Below, piece by piece: positions 33,544 to 42,223 of a stretch of 64,000 nucleotides of DNA. The stretch comes from CAZHHM01 sp964532225 (GTDB taxonomy: Bacteria; Margulisbacteria; WOR-1; JAKLHX01): contig CAZHHM010000006.1 in the NCBI GenBank assembly GCA_964532225.1, forward strand, positions 13,304 through 77,303, written 5' to 3'. The notes beneath the pieces were generated by a model. It was not told the DNA's origin and did not search any database. It saw only the letters and a list, made by a program, of their open reading frames with translations. Each line of letters starts with the position of its first letter. The stretch's first letter is position 1. Made by a program: the position numbers and the translations under genes.

Positions 33544-33930
33544 ATGGAAACACCGACCTCACTTAAATTCACAAAAGACCACGAATGGGTATCTCCGGAC
33601 GGCAAGGTGGGAGTAAGCGATTACGCGCAGCATGAGCTGGGCGATGTAGTGTTCGTTGAGCTTCCGAAGGCAGGCCGCGAGGTAAAAAAGGGTCAGGAAA
33701 TATGCGTTCTTGAAAGCGTTAAGGCAGTATCCAATGTATACAGCCCTGTTTCCGGAAAGATAGAAGAGATAAATTCAAAGCTTTCAGACGCTCCTGAGCT
33801 GGTGAACAAAGCCCCTTATTCTGAAGGTTGGATAGCCAGGATAGCACCTTCGGACAAGAGCGAACTTACCGGGCTCATGGGTCCGGATGACTACAAGAAG
33901 TATATCGATGGACTACATTCCACACACTGA
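33544..33930 (+). CDS. gcvH: Glycine cleavage system H protein
   Basis: GcvH is the lipoyl carrier of the glycine cleavage system. The 128-aa protein has the lipoylation motif VLESVKAVSNVYSP, with Lys near residue 60, preceded by LGDVVFVELPKAG. Its C-terminus overlaps the gcvPA start by 23 nt. Confidence 0.96.
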   Translation: METPTSLKFTKDHEWVSPDGKVGVSDYAQHELGDVVFVELPKAGREVKKGQEICVLESVKAVSNVYSPVSGKIEEINSKLSDAPELVNKAPYSEGWIARIAPSDKSELTGLMGPDDYKKYIDGLHSTH

Positions 33931-35236
33931 AGCCGATATCAAGCAACTGTTCACTACCGTTGGCATAAAAGACATAGCCGAGCTCTTCAGGGACATACCA
34001 AAGGACAAAGTGGCCTCCCCGATGACCGTTGTCCCGGGCCCCGAGGACGAGCTGTCTCTTGTTAGAGAGCTGACGGAAAGAGCATCGAAAAATACCGCGC
34101 CAAGGACGACATTCATGGGCGGCGGAGCTTATGACCATTTCATCCCGTCAGTAGTGAATGCCATACTGTCCAGATCGGAATTCTATACTGCCTACACGCC
34201 GTACCAGCCTGAAATAAGCCAGGGTATGCTCAGGGCTATCTACGAGTATCAGAGCATGGTCTGCGCCCTGACAGGCATGGACGTATCAAACGCTTCAGTA
34301 TATGACGGAGCAAGCGCGATCGCCGAAGCGTCATATATGGCGGTGAACTTCACCCGAAGGAAAAAGGTCCTCGTTCCGGCAAGCGTTAACCCGCATTACA
34401 GGCAGGTCCTTAAGACGTATTCCTCCGATGTATATCAGGTCGTTGAGGCGCCGATGAAGAACGGCCTTGCCGATACCGAATGGATCATCAAAAATATCGA
34501 CGAAGCTACCGCGGCAGTGATAGTCCAGCAGCCCAATTTTCTAGGGTGCCTTGAGGACGTGAATGCCATCTCGGCTGCTGCAAAAGGGAAGGGCTCGCTG
34601 CTCATTGCCAGCGTCTATCCGATCTCGCTCGGTGTGCTAAAGTCTCCTGCTGAATACGGTGCGTCCATAGTTACCGGAGAGGGCCAGTGCCTTGGCAATC
34701 CGCTCAACTATGGTGGTCCTTATCTGGGGATATTTTCTGCGAAAAAAGAGCTGGCAAGATATATGCCGGGCAGGATAGTAGGAAAGACCGTGGACAAGAA
34801 CGGTAAAGAAGGCTATGTGCTCACTTTGCAGACCAGGGAGCAGCACATCAAAAGGGAAAAGGCCACATCGAATATCTGCAGCAACCAGGCGCTATGCGCT
34901 CTGGCGGCGGCGGTATATATGAGCTCCGTGGGCAGGAACGGATTTAAAAGGATATCTGAGACCTGTCATGAAAGGGCGCAGTACGCGAAACAGCTGATCA
35001 GCCGGCAAAAAGGGCTGGAAGTGATGTTCAACTCGCCTACGTACAATGAATTCGCGGTCAAGCTCCAATCAGATCATAAGAAAGCGTATGAGACGCTTAA
35101 AAAGAAAGGGATCAGAGGCGGGATAGACCTGGGTAAATACTATCCGGAACTTGAAGGAGCAATGCTGCTTGCCTTCACCGAAAAGAACACCGAAGAGGAT
35201 ATTGATCTTTTGGTCCGGACCCTTTCAGACCATTGA
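33908..35236 (+). CDS. gcvPA: Glycine dehydrogenase (decarboxylating) subunit 1
   Basis: This 442-aa protein is the N-terminal half of P-protein in the two-subunit type. It begins MDYIPHTEADIKQL and contains GGGAYDHFIPSVV and TPYQPEISQGMLRAIYEYQ, conserved in GcvPA. The PLP-binding lysine is in subunit 2 (gcvPB), which normally follows at once but is absent here: the next gene is TonB-like with its own promoter. The system can work only if gcvPB lies elsewhere. The start at 33908 is favoured by family alignment. Confidence 0.94.
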   Translation: MDYIPHTEADIKQLFTTVGIKDIAELFRDIPKDKVASPMTVVPGPEDELSLVRELTERASKNTAPRTTFMGGGAYDHFIPSVVNAILSRSEFYTAYTPYQPEISQGMLRAIYEYQSMVCALTGMDVSNASVYDGASAIAEASYMAVNFTRRKKVLVPASVNPHYRQVLKTYSSDVYQVVEAPMKNGLADTEWIIKNIDEATAAVIVQQPNFLGCLEDVNAISAAAKGKGSLLIASVYPISLGVLKSPAEYGASIVTGEGQCLGNPLNYGGPYLGIFSAKKELARYMPGRIVGKTVDKNGKEGYVLTLQTREQHIKREKATSNICSNQALCALAAAVYMSSVGRNGFKRISETCHERAQYAKQLISRQKGLEVMFNSPTYNEFAVKLQSDHKKAYETLKKKGIRGGIDLGKYYPELEGAMLLAFTEKNTEEDIDLLVRTLSDH

Positions 35237-35250
35237 CAAGAATTGATGAT

Positions 35251-35279
35251 TGACCGCGCCCCTTAGTTTGAGTAGAATT
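35251..35279 (+). promoter_or_regulatory. Promoter of the TonB-like gene (and queA)
   Basis: TTGACC (35251-35256), 17-nt spacer, TAGAAT (35274-35279). AAGGAGA follows as ribosome binding site for the ATG at 35299. Confidence 0.65.
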
Positions 35280-35298
35280 TACTTAAGGAGAATCAATA

Positions 35299-35910
35299 AT
35301 GTACAGGGACAGGATATCAGGTTTCGGGCTTTCAAGGGTTCCATCGATCGACCTTTCGATCTTAGTGGCAATGTTCGCCCTTATGGTAATGGCATGGGGT
35401 GTTTCAAAACTAGACAGAGTGTTCGTGGCATCAGCCCCCGAGACCCCTGTTTTTGCCGTGGCCGCAGAAATAACGGTATCCCCCGTCATCGAGCCTAAAG
35501 CCAGCAAAGATGCAATGAAGGTGGGCAAGTTCATGAGCCTTGCGAAAAGCCAGGCGGCAACGGCCGTAAAGGAGATGTCGAACGCTGATATCTCAAAAAA
35601 GATCGTCATTGAATCCGGTTCTGCACCGGCCGCGAAACTTTACGCGCCAAAGGTCCTATACAAGACCATGCCGGATTACCCGGTAAAAGCCATCGAAGCC
35701 TCCTATACAGGGACCGCTATAGTACAGGTATATATCCTTAAGAACGGAAGAGTGGGAGAAGCATCGGTGATCGGCACTTCCGGTCATGAGATGCTTGATA
35801 AAAGCGCGGTAGCAGCCGTATCACAGTGGGTATTTGAGCCGGCTCTCATGGGCAAGGAACCGACCGAGGCCTATTTCAAGGTCCCGGTGAAATTCCAGCT
35901 TAATTCCTGA
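35299..35910 (+). CDS. TonB family protein
   Basis: The 203-aa protein has one N-terminal membrane helix (about residues 17-36, LSILVAMFALMVMAWGVS), a periplasmic linker, and a C-terminal TonB domain (YPVKAIEASYTGTAIVQVYI, AAVSQWVFEPALMGKEP). TonB proteins carry proton-motive energy to outer-membrane receptors, so an outer membrane is implied. ExbB/ExbD are not adjacent, and the proline-rich spacer of classical TonB is missing; a TonB-like envelope role is also possible. queA starts 4 nt after its stop. Confidence 0.85.
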   Translation: MYRDRISGFGLSRVPSIDLSILVAMFALMVMAWGVSKLDRVFVASAPETPVFAVAAEITVSPVIEPKASKDAMKVGKFMSLAKSQAATAVKEMSNADISKKIVIESGSAPAAKLYAPKVLYKTMPDYPVKAIEASYTGTAIVQVYILKNGRVGEASVIGTSGHEMLDKSAVAAVSQWVFEPALMGKEPTEAYFKVPVKFQLNS

Positions 35911-35914
35911 TAGC

Positions 35915-37021
35915 TTGCTGAGAACCGACGACTTCAACTACGACCTCCCTGAGGAGCTCATAGCCTCTCATCCTTCGGATAAGCGCGAGAATTCAAGGCT
36001 ACTCATCCTTCACAAAGACTCCGGAGAGCTCGAACACCGCCATTTCTACGACATCATTGAATATTTACTGCCGGGCGACCTGCTCGTGTTGAACGATACA
36101 AAGGTGTTGCCGGCGAGGTTGACGGGAAAGAAGAAGGGAATAGGGGACGGGGTACGGGGGACAGGGGGAAAGGCGGAGCTTTTACTTTTAAAAGAAAGAG
36201 AAAAGAACCTGTGGGAGTGCATGGTGAATCCTTCAGGCAGACTGAAACCTGGCGCGAGGGTCGACCTTGGTAAATGCGAGGCGGAGATAGTTGAATGGAT
36301 AGAGGGGCCTTTAAAAACAGTAAGGTTCATTTCAGAACGTGACATAAAGGATATTGCGCATGAGATAGGACGGCTTCCTCTGCCTCCGTATATTTCAAAA
36401 CAATTAAGCGAGAAGGAACGCACCGACCCGGAGCTGCTATCCCGTTATCAAACTGTATATGCGTCAAAAGAAGGCGCCAGTGCGGCGCCGACGGCAGGGC
36501 TTCACTTCACACCGGATCTTTTAACAAAAGCAAAAGAAAAAGGCATCGAGATCGCACATGTGACCCTGCACACAGGTGTGGGGACGTTCAAGCCGGTGAC
36601 GGCAGAGTTCGTTGAGCAGCATAAGATGTTCAAGGAGCAGTATGAGATCAGCGGGGATGCGGCGGAGAAGATCAATAGAATCAAATCCGTAGTGGCGCCG
36701 CAATGCGACGCCCGTACGCAAAATGCCCCCGATCGCCGCATCATCGCGGTGGGAACGACGACGGTAAGGACACTGGAGGATTGTTTCAAAAAGCACGGAA
36801 AGATAGTTGCATGCAGGGAAGAAGCGGATATATTTATCTACCCGCCGTACAAGTTCAATGTCGTTGATGCGATGATAACGAATTTTCATTTTCCAAAGTC
36901 AACACTTCTGATGATGGTCAGTGCTTTTGCCGGTAAAGAAAATATCTTTAAGGCGTACAAAGAGGCAGTCAAGCAAAGCTACCGCTTCTACAGCTTCGGC
37001 GACGCGATGATGATAGTTTAA
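35915..37021 (+). CDS. queA: S-adenosylmethionine:tRNA ribosyltransferase-isomerase
   Basis: QueA adds the epoxycyclopentane group, derived from SAM, to preQ1-modified tRNA in queuosine synthesis. The 368-aa protein begins (TTG start) LRTDDFNYDLPEELIASHP and has GDLLVLNDTKVLPARL, GASAAPTAGLHFTP and TNFHFPKSTLLMMVSAFAG. After LPARLTG it carries about nine extra residues (KKKGIGDGVRGTGG) encoded by four tandem heptads at 36138-36165, the same block found in radA but in another frame. tgt of the same pathway lies 1.1 kb downstream. Confidence 0.95.
   Translation: MLRTDDFNYDLPEELIASHPSDKRENSRLLILHKDSGELEHRHFYDIIEYLLPGDLLVLNDTKVLPARLTGKKKGIGDGVRGTGGKAELLLLKEREKNLWECMVNPSGRLKPGARVDLGKCEAEIVEWIEGPLKTVRFISERDIKDIAHEIGRLPLPPYISKQLSEKERTDPELLSRYQTVYASKEGASAAPTAGLHFTPDLLTKAKEKGIEIAHVTLHTGVGTFKPVTAEFVEQHKMFKEQYEISGDAAEKINRIKSVVAPQCDARTQNAPDRRIIAVGTTTVRTLEDCFKKHGKIVACREEADIFIYPPYKFNVVDAMITNFHFPKSTLLMMVSAFAGKENIFKAYKEAVKQSYRFYSFGDAMMIV
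36138..36165 (+). repeat. Four-heptad tandem repeat inside queA
   Basis: The units are GAATAGG, GGACGGG, GTACGGG and GGACAGG, followed by GGGAA. They match the radA block at 17261-17288 heptad by heptad, and the block causes a local insertion relative to typical QueA. Confidence 0.8.
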
Positions 37022-37073
37022 AAAGTCGACAAAGAAGGCCCATGAGGACCCGTGAAGTTAGGCGTCACGACCG

Positions 37074-38135
37074 CTATTTAGCTTCGAAATACTTCAGGGT
37101 GCCCTCGTTCTTCAACGCCCTAAAGATCGTCACTATCTCTTCCGCCAGCCTGATCTCAAGCCCAATCTGGTCCTCTTGAGACATATTGACCCATTCTTCA
37201 GTGTGAGAGAGCACGTTAATGGCGGCTTCATTACGTTTTACGGACCCAAGCTCTCTATATCCCATATTGAGCAGCATGGCATGGTAAGGAGTATCTTCTA
37301 GCATTTTAAGATAAATATCCGTCCCTCGGTAGGTGAACTTAGATATGTTTGCCTGATCAAGGAGCAAGCCCAGCATCCTTGGGGTCAGCCCGTCACCGTA
37401 ATTCAGAGAAAAAAGCATGTCATATTTGCCGTTACGGATCTCTTCAAGAGCCAATGAGATCTCCCTTATGCTCATCGAATTCGAGTGAGGCGGCATATGT
37501 TCAAGTATGTAAGGGCTGACATTAAAAAGCTCAAGCCTGTCATCAAGGTACTGGAAAAGATAATGCGGGCTCTGACTTAAGTATCTTTCGTCGAAATTTA
37601 AAAATTCCTGAGAAGGAGGAACGAACATATTTACCTCGACAGTATATGCCTTGTCCATCAGCCTTCTCGTCGCCTCCCAGTATTCCTGAAAACCGCCAAA
37701 TTTTCTCATGTCCAGCGAGACAGATGAGACCCTTTCGAAAAATATACCGCTATGCATGTTATCCAAGTGCAGGAGCATAGGGCCTTTTACATATTCGTGC
37801 AAGTGCTGTTCTATCTCTTCATGTTCCACATGATGGTCACGGATAAGATGAGAGATCATGCCTGACGAGAACTCGACTCCAAACACACCCTTGGTCTCTT
37901 CGGCGGCAATGGCCAGGGAACGGGTTATCGAGGGGCCGTGCAGGGCGGCGCCTTCCCTTTCTCTCATGGGGAACATCGGCCCGACCTTAAAGAACGGGAC
38001 CCCGAAACCGCGGCCCCTTGCAATGTTCAAAGCATCAACGGTCCTAACGGAAGTCATTATAAAAAGCTCCTTGCTGTTTTTGTGCGCCAAAAAGGACGAC
38101 ACATCTATATCGGGTGTAAATCCAGGATATTTCAC
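37074..38135 (-). CDS. Protein of unknown function (353 aa)
   Basis: No family recognised. The protein looks soluble and globular, with no signal peptide or membrane helix. It has a His/Glu-rich stretch near residue 130 (DHHVEHEEIEQHLHEY) that could bind metal, and motifs such as GRGFGVPFFKVGPMFPM and GGFQEYWEATRRL. The GTG at 38135 is the most upstream start that leaves a promoter region; GTGAAATAT gives MKYPGFTPDIDVSSFL. It is divergent from tgt, with their starts 38 nt apart, and interrupts the queA-tgt order on the opposite strand. Confidence 0.75.
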   Translation of the reverse strand: MKYPGFTPDIDVSSFLAHKNSKELFIMTSVRTVDALNIARGRGFGVPFFKVGPMFPMREREGAALHGPSITRSLAIAAEETKGVFGVEFSSGMISHLIRDHHVEHEEIEQHLHEYVKGPMLLHLDNMHSGIFFERVSSVSLDMRKFGGFQEYWEATRRLMDKAYTVEVNMFVPPSQEFLNFDERYLSQSPHYLFQYLDDRLELFNVSPYILEHMPPHSNSMSIREISLALEEIRNGKYDMLFSLNYGDGLTPRMLGLLLDQANISKFTYRGTDIYLKMLEDTPYHAMLLNMGYRELGSVKRNEAAINVLSHTEEWVNMSQEDQIGLEIRLAEEIVTIFRALKNEGTLKYFEAK

Positions 38136-38160
38136 GTAAAATCCGGTGTATCAAGCGTAG

Positions 38161-38166
38161 TATAAT
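38161..38166 (+). promoter_or_regulatory. tgt -10 element, leaderless start
   Basis: TATAAT is 7 nt before the GTG start of tgt and no Shine-Dalgarno is present. The -35 region is weak. Confidence 0.5.
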
Positions 38167-38173
38167 TAGCCTT

Positions 38174-39232
38174 GTGTTCAAATTCGAGATCCTCGCGAAA
38201 AAAAAGAACTCACGGGCAAGAGCGGGCAGGATACATACTTCCCACGGCGTAATAGAAACGCCCAATTTCATGCCCGTGGGGACCCAGGGAGCAGCAAAGG
38301 GTCTTACACACGACCAGCTGAAAGAATGCGGCTCTCAGATACTTCTTTCCAACACATATCATCTCTATATCCGTCCCGGAATTGAGGTTATCAGGCAGGC
38401 CGGAGGGCTCCATAAGTTCATAAGCTGGGACAAGCCGATACTCACCGACAGCGGAGGGTTCCAGGTCTTCAGTCTTTCGGATATCCGCAAGGTTAGCGAG
38501 GAAGGGGTCGAGTTCACCTCACACAAGGACGGCTCAAAGCACATGTTCACTCCTGAGAATGTTGTGGAGATGCAGCAGGCATTCGGTTCCGATATGTTCA
38601 TGCCGCTGGATGTCTGCGTAGAATATCCGTGTTCAGAAAAAGATGCAAAGGAAGCAGTTGAAAGAACTACGAGGTGGGCGCAAAGAAGTTTGAAAGTCAG
38701 ACAGTTGGAAAGTTCGACGTTATTCGGGATCGTGCAGGGGAGTACGTTCCCGGAGCTTAGGATGCAAAGCGCGAAAGAAATAAGAGAGCTGGGTTTCCCA
38801 GGCTATGGCATAGGCGGGCTGTCTGTTAACGAGCCGGCCAAAAAGATGTACGAGATGCTTGATGTTCAGATGCCGCTCCTTCCGGAGGATTCGCCAAAAC
38901 ATCTTTTGGGTGTCGGATTTCCCGAGAATATCAGAGAAGCCGTTGAAAGGGGAATAGACCTTTTTGACTGCACCATCCCTACACGTGTCGCCAGGCACGG
39001 CACGCTGCTTACCTCAGCAGGGAGGGTCTCGATCAAGAACGCGCAGTACGAGAAGGACTTCTCTCCGATCGATGCCTCCTGCGACTGTTACGCATGCAGG
39101 AATTACACCAAGGCCTATGTACGGCATCTGTTCATGGCAAAAGAGATACTGGCAATTACTCTTATGACGATACATAACATCCGCCATTTCATGAAGCTGA
39201 TGGAAAGCATAAGGCATGAGATTCACGGCTGA
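38174..39232 (+). CDS. tgt: Queuine/preQ1 tRNA-guanine transglycosylase
   Basis: Tgt exchanges G34 for preQ1 in tRNAs with GUN anticodons. The 352-aa protein has ILTDSGGFQVFSL with the catalytic Asp region, LFGIVQGS, LLGVGFPENI, and the zinc site CDCYACRNYTKAYVRH. The GTG start follows a TATAAT box by 7 nt. Positions 38687-38718 are four octads (AGTTTGAA, AGTCAGAC, AGTTGGAA, AGTTCGAC) encoding SLKVRQLESST in a variable surface segment. Its end overlaps the next gene by 17 nt. Confidence 0.96.
   Translation: MFKFEILAKKKNSRARAGRIHTSHGVIETPNFMPVGTQGAAKGLTHDQLKECGSQILLSNTYHLYIRPGIEVIRQAGGLHKFISWDKPILTDSGGFQVFSLSDIRKVSEEGVEFTSHKDGSKHMFTPENVVEMQQAFGSDMFMPLDVCVEYPCSEKDAKEAVERTTRWAQRSLKVRQLESSTLFGIVQGSTFPELRMQSAKEIRELGFPGYGIGGLSVNEPAKKMYEMLDVQMPLLPEDSPKHLLGVGFPENIREAVERGIDLFDCTIPTRVARHGTLLTSAGRVSIKNAQYEKDFSPIDASCDCYACRNYTKAYVRHLFMAKEILAITLMTIHNIRHFMKLMESIRHEIHG
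38687..38718 (+). repeat. Four-octad tandem repeat inside tgt
   Basis: The units AGTTTGAA, AGTCAGAC, AGTTGGAA and AGTTCGAC share the AGT..GA. pattern. They lie in a part of Tgt that varies between species, so protein length is unchanged. Confidence 0.55.
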
Positions 39233-40451
39233 TCTGCATATACATTCAAAATACAGCCGCGCCACGTCAAAGGACATGGACCTTGAGCACATCAGCGAAT
39301 GGGCGGGATACAAAGGCATCGACCTTGTCGGCACGGGCGACTTTACTCATCCGTTCTGGTACGCGGAGCTGAAAAAGAAGCTCAAGGATGAAGGCAACGG
39401 GCTGTTCTCGTTCGGCAAGACCAGATTCATGCTGACGACCGAAGTATGCAATATCTTCCACAAGGACGAGAAGCTCAGAAAAGTGCACACTATGATATTT
39501 GCCCCTTCGTTCGAGGCCGTTGACAGGATAAACAAGGAGCTTACCAGACTTGCGGACCTAATGTCCGACGGGCGCCCCGTCTTCACCATCAGCTCAAAGA
39601 AGCTGGCGGAGATAGTGCTTTCTGCCTCAAGGGAATGCATGATAGTGCCTGCACATATCTGGACCCCCTGGTTCTCGATGTTCGGCTCAAATTCCGGTTT
39701 TGACAGCATCCCTGAATGTTTCGAAGAATACTCCAGGAACATCTTTGCGGCAGAGACCGGCCTTTCATCGGACCCGTCAATGAACTGGAGGGTAAGCAAG
39801 CTGGACCGTATCTGCCTGATATCAAATTCCGACGCGCATTCCCCGGCCAAGATCGGCAGGGAAGCGAACATTTTCAATACGGATATGAGCTATTCGGCTA
39901 TATACGAAGCGTTAAGGAAAAAGGACGGAACAAAGCTCGTGTCGACAATAGAGTTCTATCCTGAAGAAGGGAAGTACCATCATGACGGCCACAGCGGCTG
40001 CAATGTCATGATGTCCCCGGAAGAAACAAAAAAGAAAAAAGGTAAATGTCCCGTATGCAAAAAACAGCTGACGATAGGAGTGCTCAACCGCATCGACCAG
40101 CTTGCAGACAGGCCGGACGGATATACGCCGGAGAACGCCATCCCGTTCAGGAGCCTTATCCCATTAACGGAGATCATTTCGGAAGTGATCGAAAAGGGCA
40201 TAGACACCATGGCCGTGAAGAACGAGTACACAAGGCTTGTCTCCACTTTCGGGAACGAGATGAAGATACTCAATGAAATACCTTTGAAAGACCTTAAAGC
40301 CTATTCGTCATCAGAGGTAGCAGAGGCCGTAGGAAGGGTAAGGGATGGCAGGATAAAGATCATACCCGGTTATGACGGACAGTACGGAACGGTGAAAGTG
40401 TTCGAGGAGCCGGTGAAGAAAAGGGTGCCTGTACAGGCAGGATTATTCTAG
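39216..40451 (+). CDS. Endonuclease Q (PHP-domain DNA repair nuclease)
   Basis: This 411-aa protein has an N-terminal PHP domain (FTADLHIHSKYSRATSKDM; GTGDFTHPFW; ISNSDAHSPAKIGREANIF), followed by a zinc-ribbon-like KGKCPVCKKQLTIGVLNRID and the ELADRP-like segment QLADRPDGYTPENAIPF. This is the layout of EndoQ, which nicks DNA 5' of hypoxanthine, uracil and other damaged bases in Thermococcales and a few bacteria. It starts inside tgt (17-nt overlap), so both are probably on one mRNA. Activity in this organism is inferred from motifs only. Confidence 0.8.
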   Translation: MRFTADLHIHSKYSRATSKDMDLEHISEWAGYKGIDLVGTGDFTHPFWYAELKKKLKDEGNGLFSFGKTRFMLTTEVCNIFHKDEKLRKVHTMIFAPSFEAVDRINKELTRLADLMSDGRPVFTISSKKLAEIVLSASRECMIVPAHIWTPWFSMFGSNSGFDSIPECFEEYSRNIFAAETGLSSDPSMNWRVSKLDRICLISNSDAHSPAKIGREANIFNTDMSYSAIYEALRKKDGTKLVSTIEFYPEEGKYHHDGHSGCNVMMSPEETKKKKGKCPVCKKQLTIGVLNRIDQLADRPDGYTPENAIPFRSLIPLTEIISEVIEKGIDTMAVKNEYTRLVSTFGNEMKILNEIPLKDLKAYSSSEVAEAVGRVRDGRIKIIPGYDGQYGTVKVFEEPVKKRVPVQAGLF

Positions 40452-41746
40452 AACCTGCCGAGAAGTCTGTCTATCTTGTGATAGATCTTTTTGTGGTAAG
40501 GGTCGATAGTGTATATATGTCTAGCCGTTTCAAGCGCGTCCCACCACGAGCCATTATCTCTGGACCTTATGAACTCAGCGTATTTTTTATCGGTGAGATG
40601 ACGTCTTACCTGTCTAAAAAGCGCCATGCCTGCATCACTATTCATGTCTAGACCTGCGCCCATTCGCTTTTCATACGGGAAGATCGAGTGATAGTCTGAA
40701 CCGCCGTCAATGCTCAGGTTCAGCTCTTCGGCGAGCATAGTATACCTGTATTCCTGGAACGTGGAGTGCGCGCTGTGCCTGGCCTCTATCCCGTTAAGCA
40801 GCCCACGGCTTGCCAGAGAACGGATCTGGCCTTCAACCTCTCTCCAACCGTTAACAGATGGGTCGCTTTTCGCGGGATGGGCGAAAACTATCCATGACCC
40901 CAGTTCGTGCAGCCTTTCAAGAAAGCCGTTCATCCTGTGATCACTGGTCTCGATTATATCAAGCGAGGGGACGAGCACGCTCCGTAAAAAACGCCGGAAG
41001 ACTTCGCTTGTCTCGCGCCATGACGTACCCTTATCGATTATCCCTATCTTCCTGTTCGACAATGCCTCGGGCAACCCCATGCCTTTTGATGCCAATTTGA
41101 AGATCTCCGCCATTTTCCATATCTTCATTTCCCTGAAATCCCTTATAGTACTGCCTATCGTATCGCGTATCCAGACACGGGATTTCCCGTCTTTAAGCAG
41201 GTCCCAGAATACTCTTTCCATGCTTTGATCGGCCAATAAAAGGGCCTTTTCAATAGGGAACCAGCTTAATGCTGCCATCTCCTGGACTGCTATACCGCAG
41301 CGGTTCGCTATCATATCATCAAAAACAGCATAATTACCCTTTAAAAACGGGTCAAAATAGACCTTTATGTGTGCGGGCTTTTTGTTGATGAACATAGACA
41401 GCTCGATCCCTCCGAAAGTATAGTCTATTCCCATGTCCATGGCTGCACTTATATCGTGAAGGATATCCCCGTATTTGTTATGGTCTGTTATTACAAGGGT
41501 GCCGACATTGCTCTCGTTTGCGATCTTGAATATCTGCATAGGAGTGAAAGCTCCGTCAGACAGGTTGCTGTGAATGTGCGGGTCGCAAAGCCGGCCTGTT
41601 TGTAATGAAAGTCTTGCATTCGCCCATGGTATTATCTCGCTCACGATCGCGGGCTTTATATATGACATGTCCCTTGAAGTGAACGTCCGGTTCTGTATGC
41701 ACCTGTTCAATGTTTTTAAGCTGTTAGGTACGCGGTATGAGCTCAT
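40448..41746 (-). CDS. PHP-domain phosphoesterase-like protein
   Basis: The 432-aa protein carries a PHP domain starting near residue 54: DPHIHSNLSDGAFTPMQIF, TLVITDHNKYG, and a late DGGSDYHSIFP, giving the metal-binding His/Asp set. The N-terminal 50 residues and the middle region (RVWIRDTIGSTIRDFREMK) match nothing I recognise. The substrate is unknown. It converges with the EndoQ gene (4-nt overlap of ends). It is the only enzyme-like gene in this window with a sigma-28-like promoter, placed 16 nt before its AAGGGA ribosome binding site and ATG. Confidence 0.82.
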   Translation of the reverse strand: MSSYRVPNSLKTLNRCIQNRTFTSRDMSYIKPAIVSEIIPWANARLSLQTGRLCDPHIHSNLSDGAFTPMQIFKIANESNVGTLVITDHNKYGDILHDISAAMDMGIDYTFGGIELSMFINKKPAHIKVYFDPFLKGNYAVFDDMIANRCGIAVQEMAALSWFPIEKALLLADQSMERVFWDLLKDGKSRVWIRDTIGSTIRDFREMKIWKMAEIFKLASKGMGLPEALSNRKIGIIDKGTSWRETSEVFRRFLRSVLVPSLDIIETSDHRMNGFLERLHELGSWIVFAHPAKSDPSVNGWREVEGQIRSLASRGLLNGIEARHSAHSTFQEYRYTMLAEELNLSIDGGSDYHSIFPYEKRMGAGLDMNSDAGMALFRQVRRHLTDKKYAEFIRSRDNGSWWDALETARHIYTIDPYHKKIYHKIDRLLGRF

Positions 41747-41761
41747 TTTTCCCTTGCACCA

Positions 41762-41788
41762 ATATCGACCGGTAATAACGATAATTTC
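41762..41788 (-). promoter_or_regulatory. Sigma-28-like promoter of the PHP-domain gene
   Basis: On the minus strand GAAA (41788-41785), exactly 15 nt, then GTCGATAT (41769-41762). The -10 octamer is the same as at 51873-51880. Confidence 0.6.
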
Positions 41789-41830
41789 ACGGACTTGCTA
41801 TAATTAAGAGGTCTTTTATCTACCGGTGCG

Positions 41831-41893
41831 TTGGGGGATCGTCTAATGGCCCGCCCGCAACGCTTCGCGTAGCGATGCGGGCGCGGTAGGACA
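41831..41893 (+). pseudogene. 5' fragment of a tRNA-Gln gene, interrupted in the D-loop
   Basis: TTGGGGGATCGTCTAATGG (41831-41849) is identical to the first bases of the intact tRNA-Gln at 42224 plus one upstream base. It is followed by a 37-nt GC-rich hairpin insert (41850-41886) and then TAGGACA, the next seven bases of the tRNA. The rest of the tRNA is missing and the GIY-YIG gene follows at once. Confidence 0.75.
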
Positions 41894-41895
41894 TA

Positions 41896-42150
41896 ATGAG
41901 GAACATGTATTTTACTTACGTTTTAAAGAGCTTGAAAGACAATAAACTATATGTTGGGTATACTGAAGATGTTGAGGCGAGAGTTGAAAGACATAACAAT
42001 GGGTTGGTCGAGGCGACAAAAAGAAGAGTTCCATTAGAGTTGATCTACTATGAAGCTTGTAATAATAGGCAGGACGCAATAAATCGAGAAAAGCAATTAA
42101 AGACCGGGTTTGGTAGGGCGTACTTACATAGGAGAATTACTGATCAATAA
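41896..42150 (+). CDS. GIY-YIG nuclease superfamily protein (single domain)
   Basis: The 84-aa protein is a stand-alone GIY-YIG domain of the UPF0213 type: YVLKSLKDNKLYVGYTEDVE (the GIY and YIG positions read YVL and YVG), RVERHNNG, and the catalytic Glu region INREKQLKTGFGR. Such proteins are often multicopy in candidate-phylum genomes, and their biological role is unclear. The gene is wedged between a broken and an intact tRNA-Gln and has lower GC than its neighbours, suggesting recent arrival. An in-frame ATG at 41905 is an alternative start. The palindromic AGCGAAGCGAG word follows the gene at about 42207. Confidence 0.85.
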   Translation: MRNMYFTYVLKSLKDNKLYVGYTEDVEARVERHNNGLVEATKRRVPLELIYYEACNNRQDAINREKQLKTGFGRAYLHRRITDQ

Positions 42151-42223
42151 TTATTGAATTGTTTGACTCGTTTGTCATTTGGATTTTGTAATTTGTAATT
42201 TCAACGAGCGAAGCGAGTTGCAT

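Noticed and set aside
37021..37073. Possible terminator between queA and the unknown gene
   Set aside because: Only a short weak GGCCC-type pairing is visible and no T-run follows.
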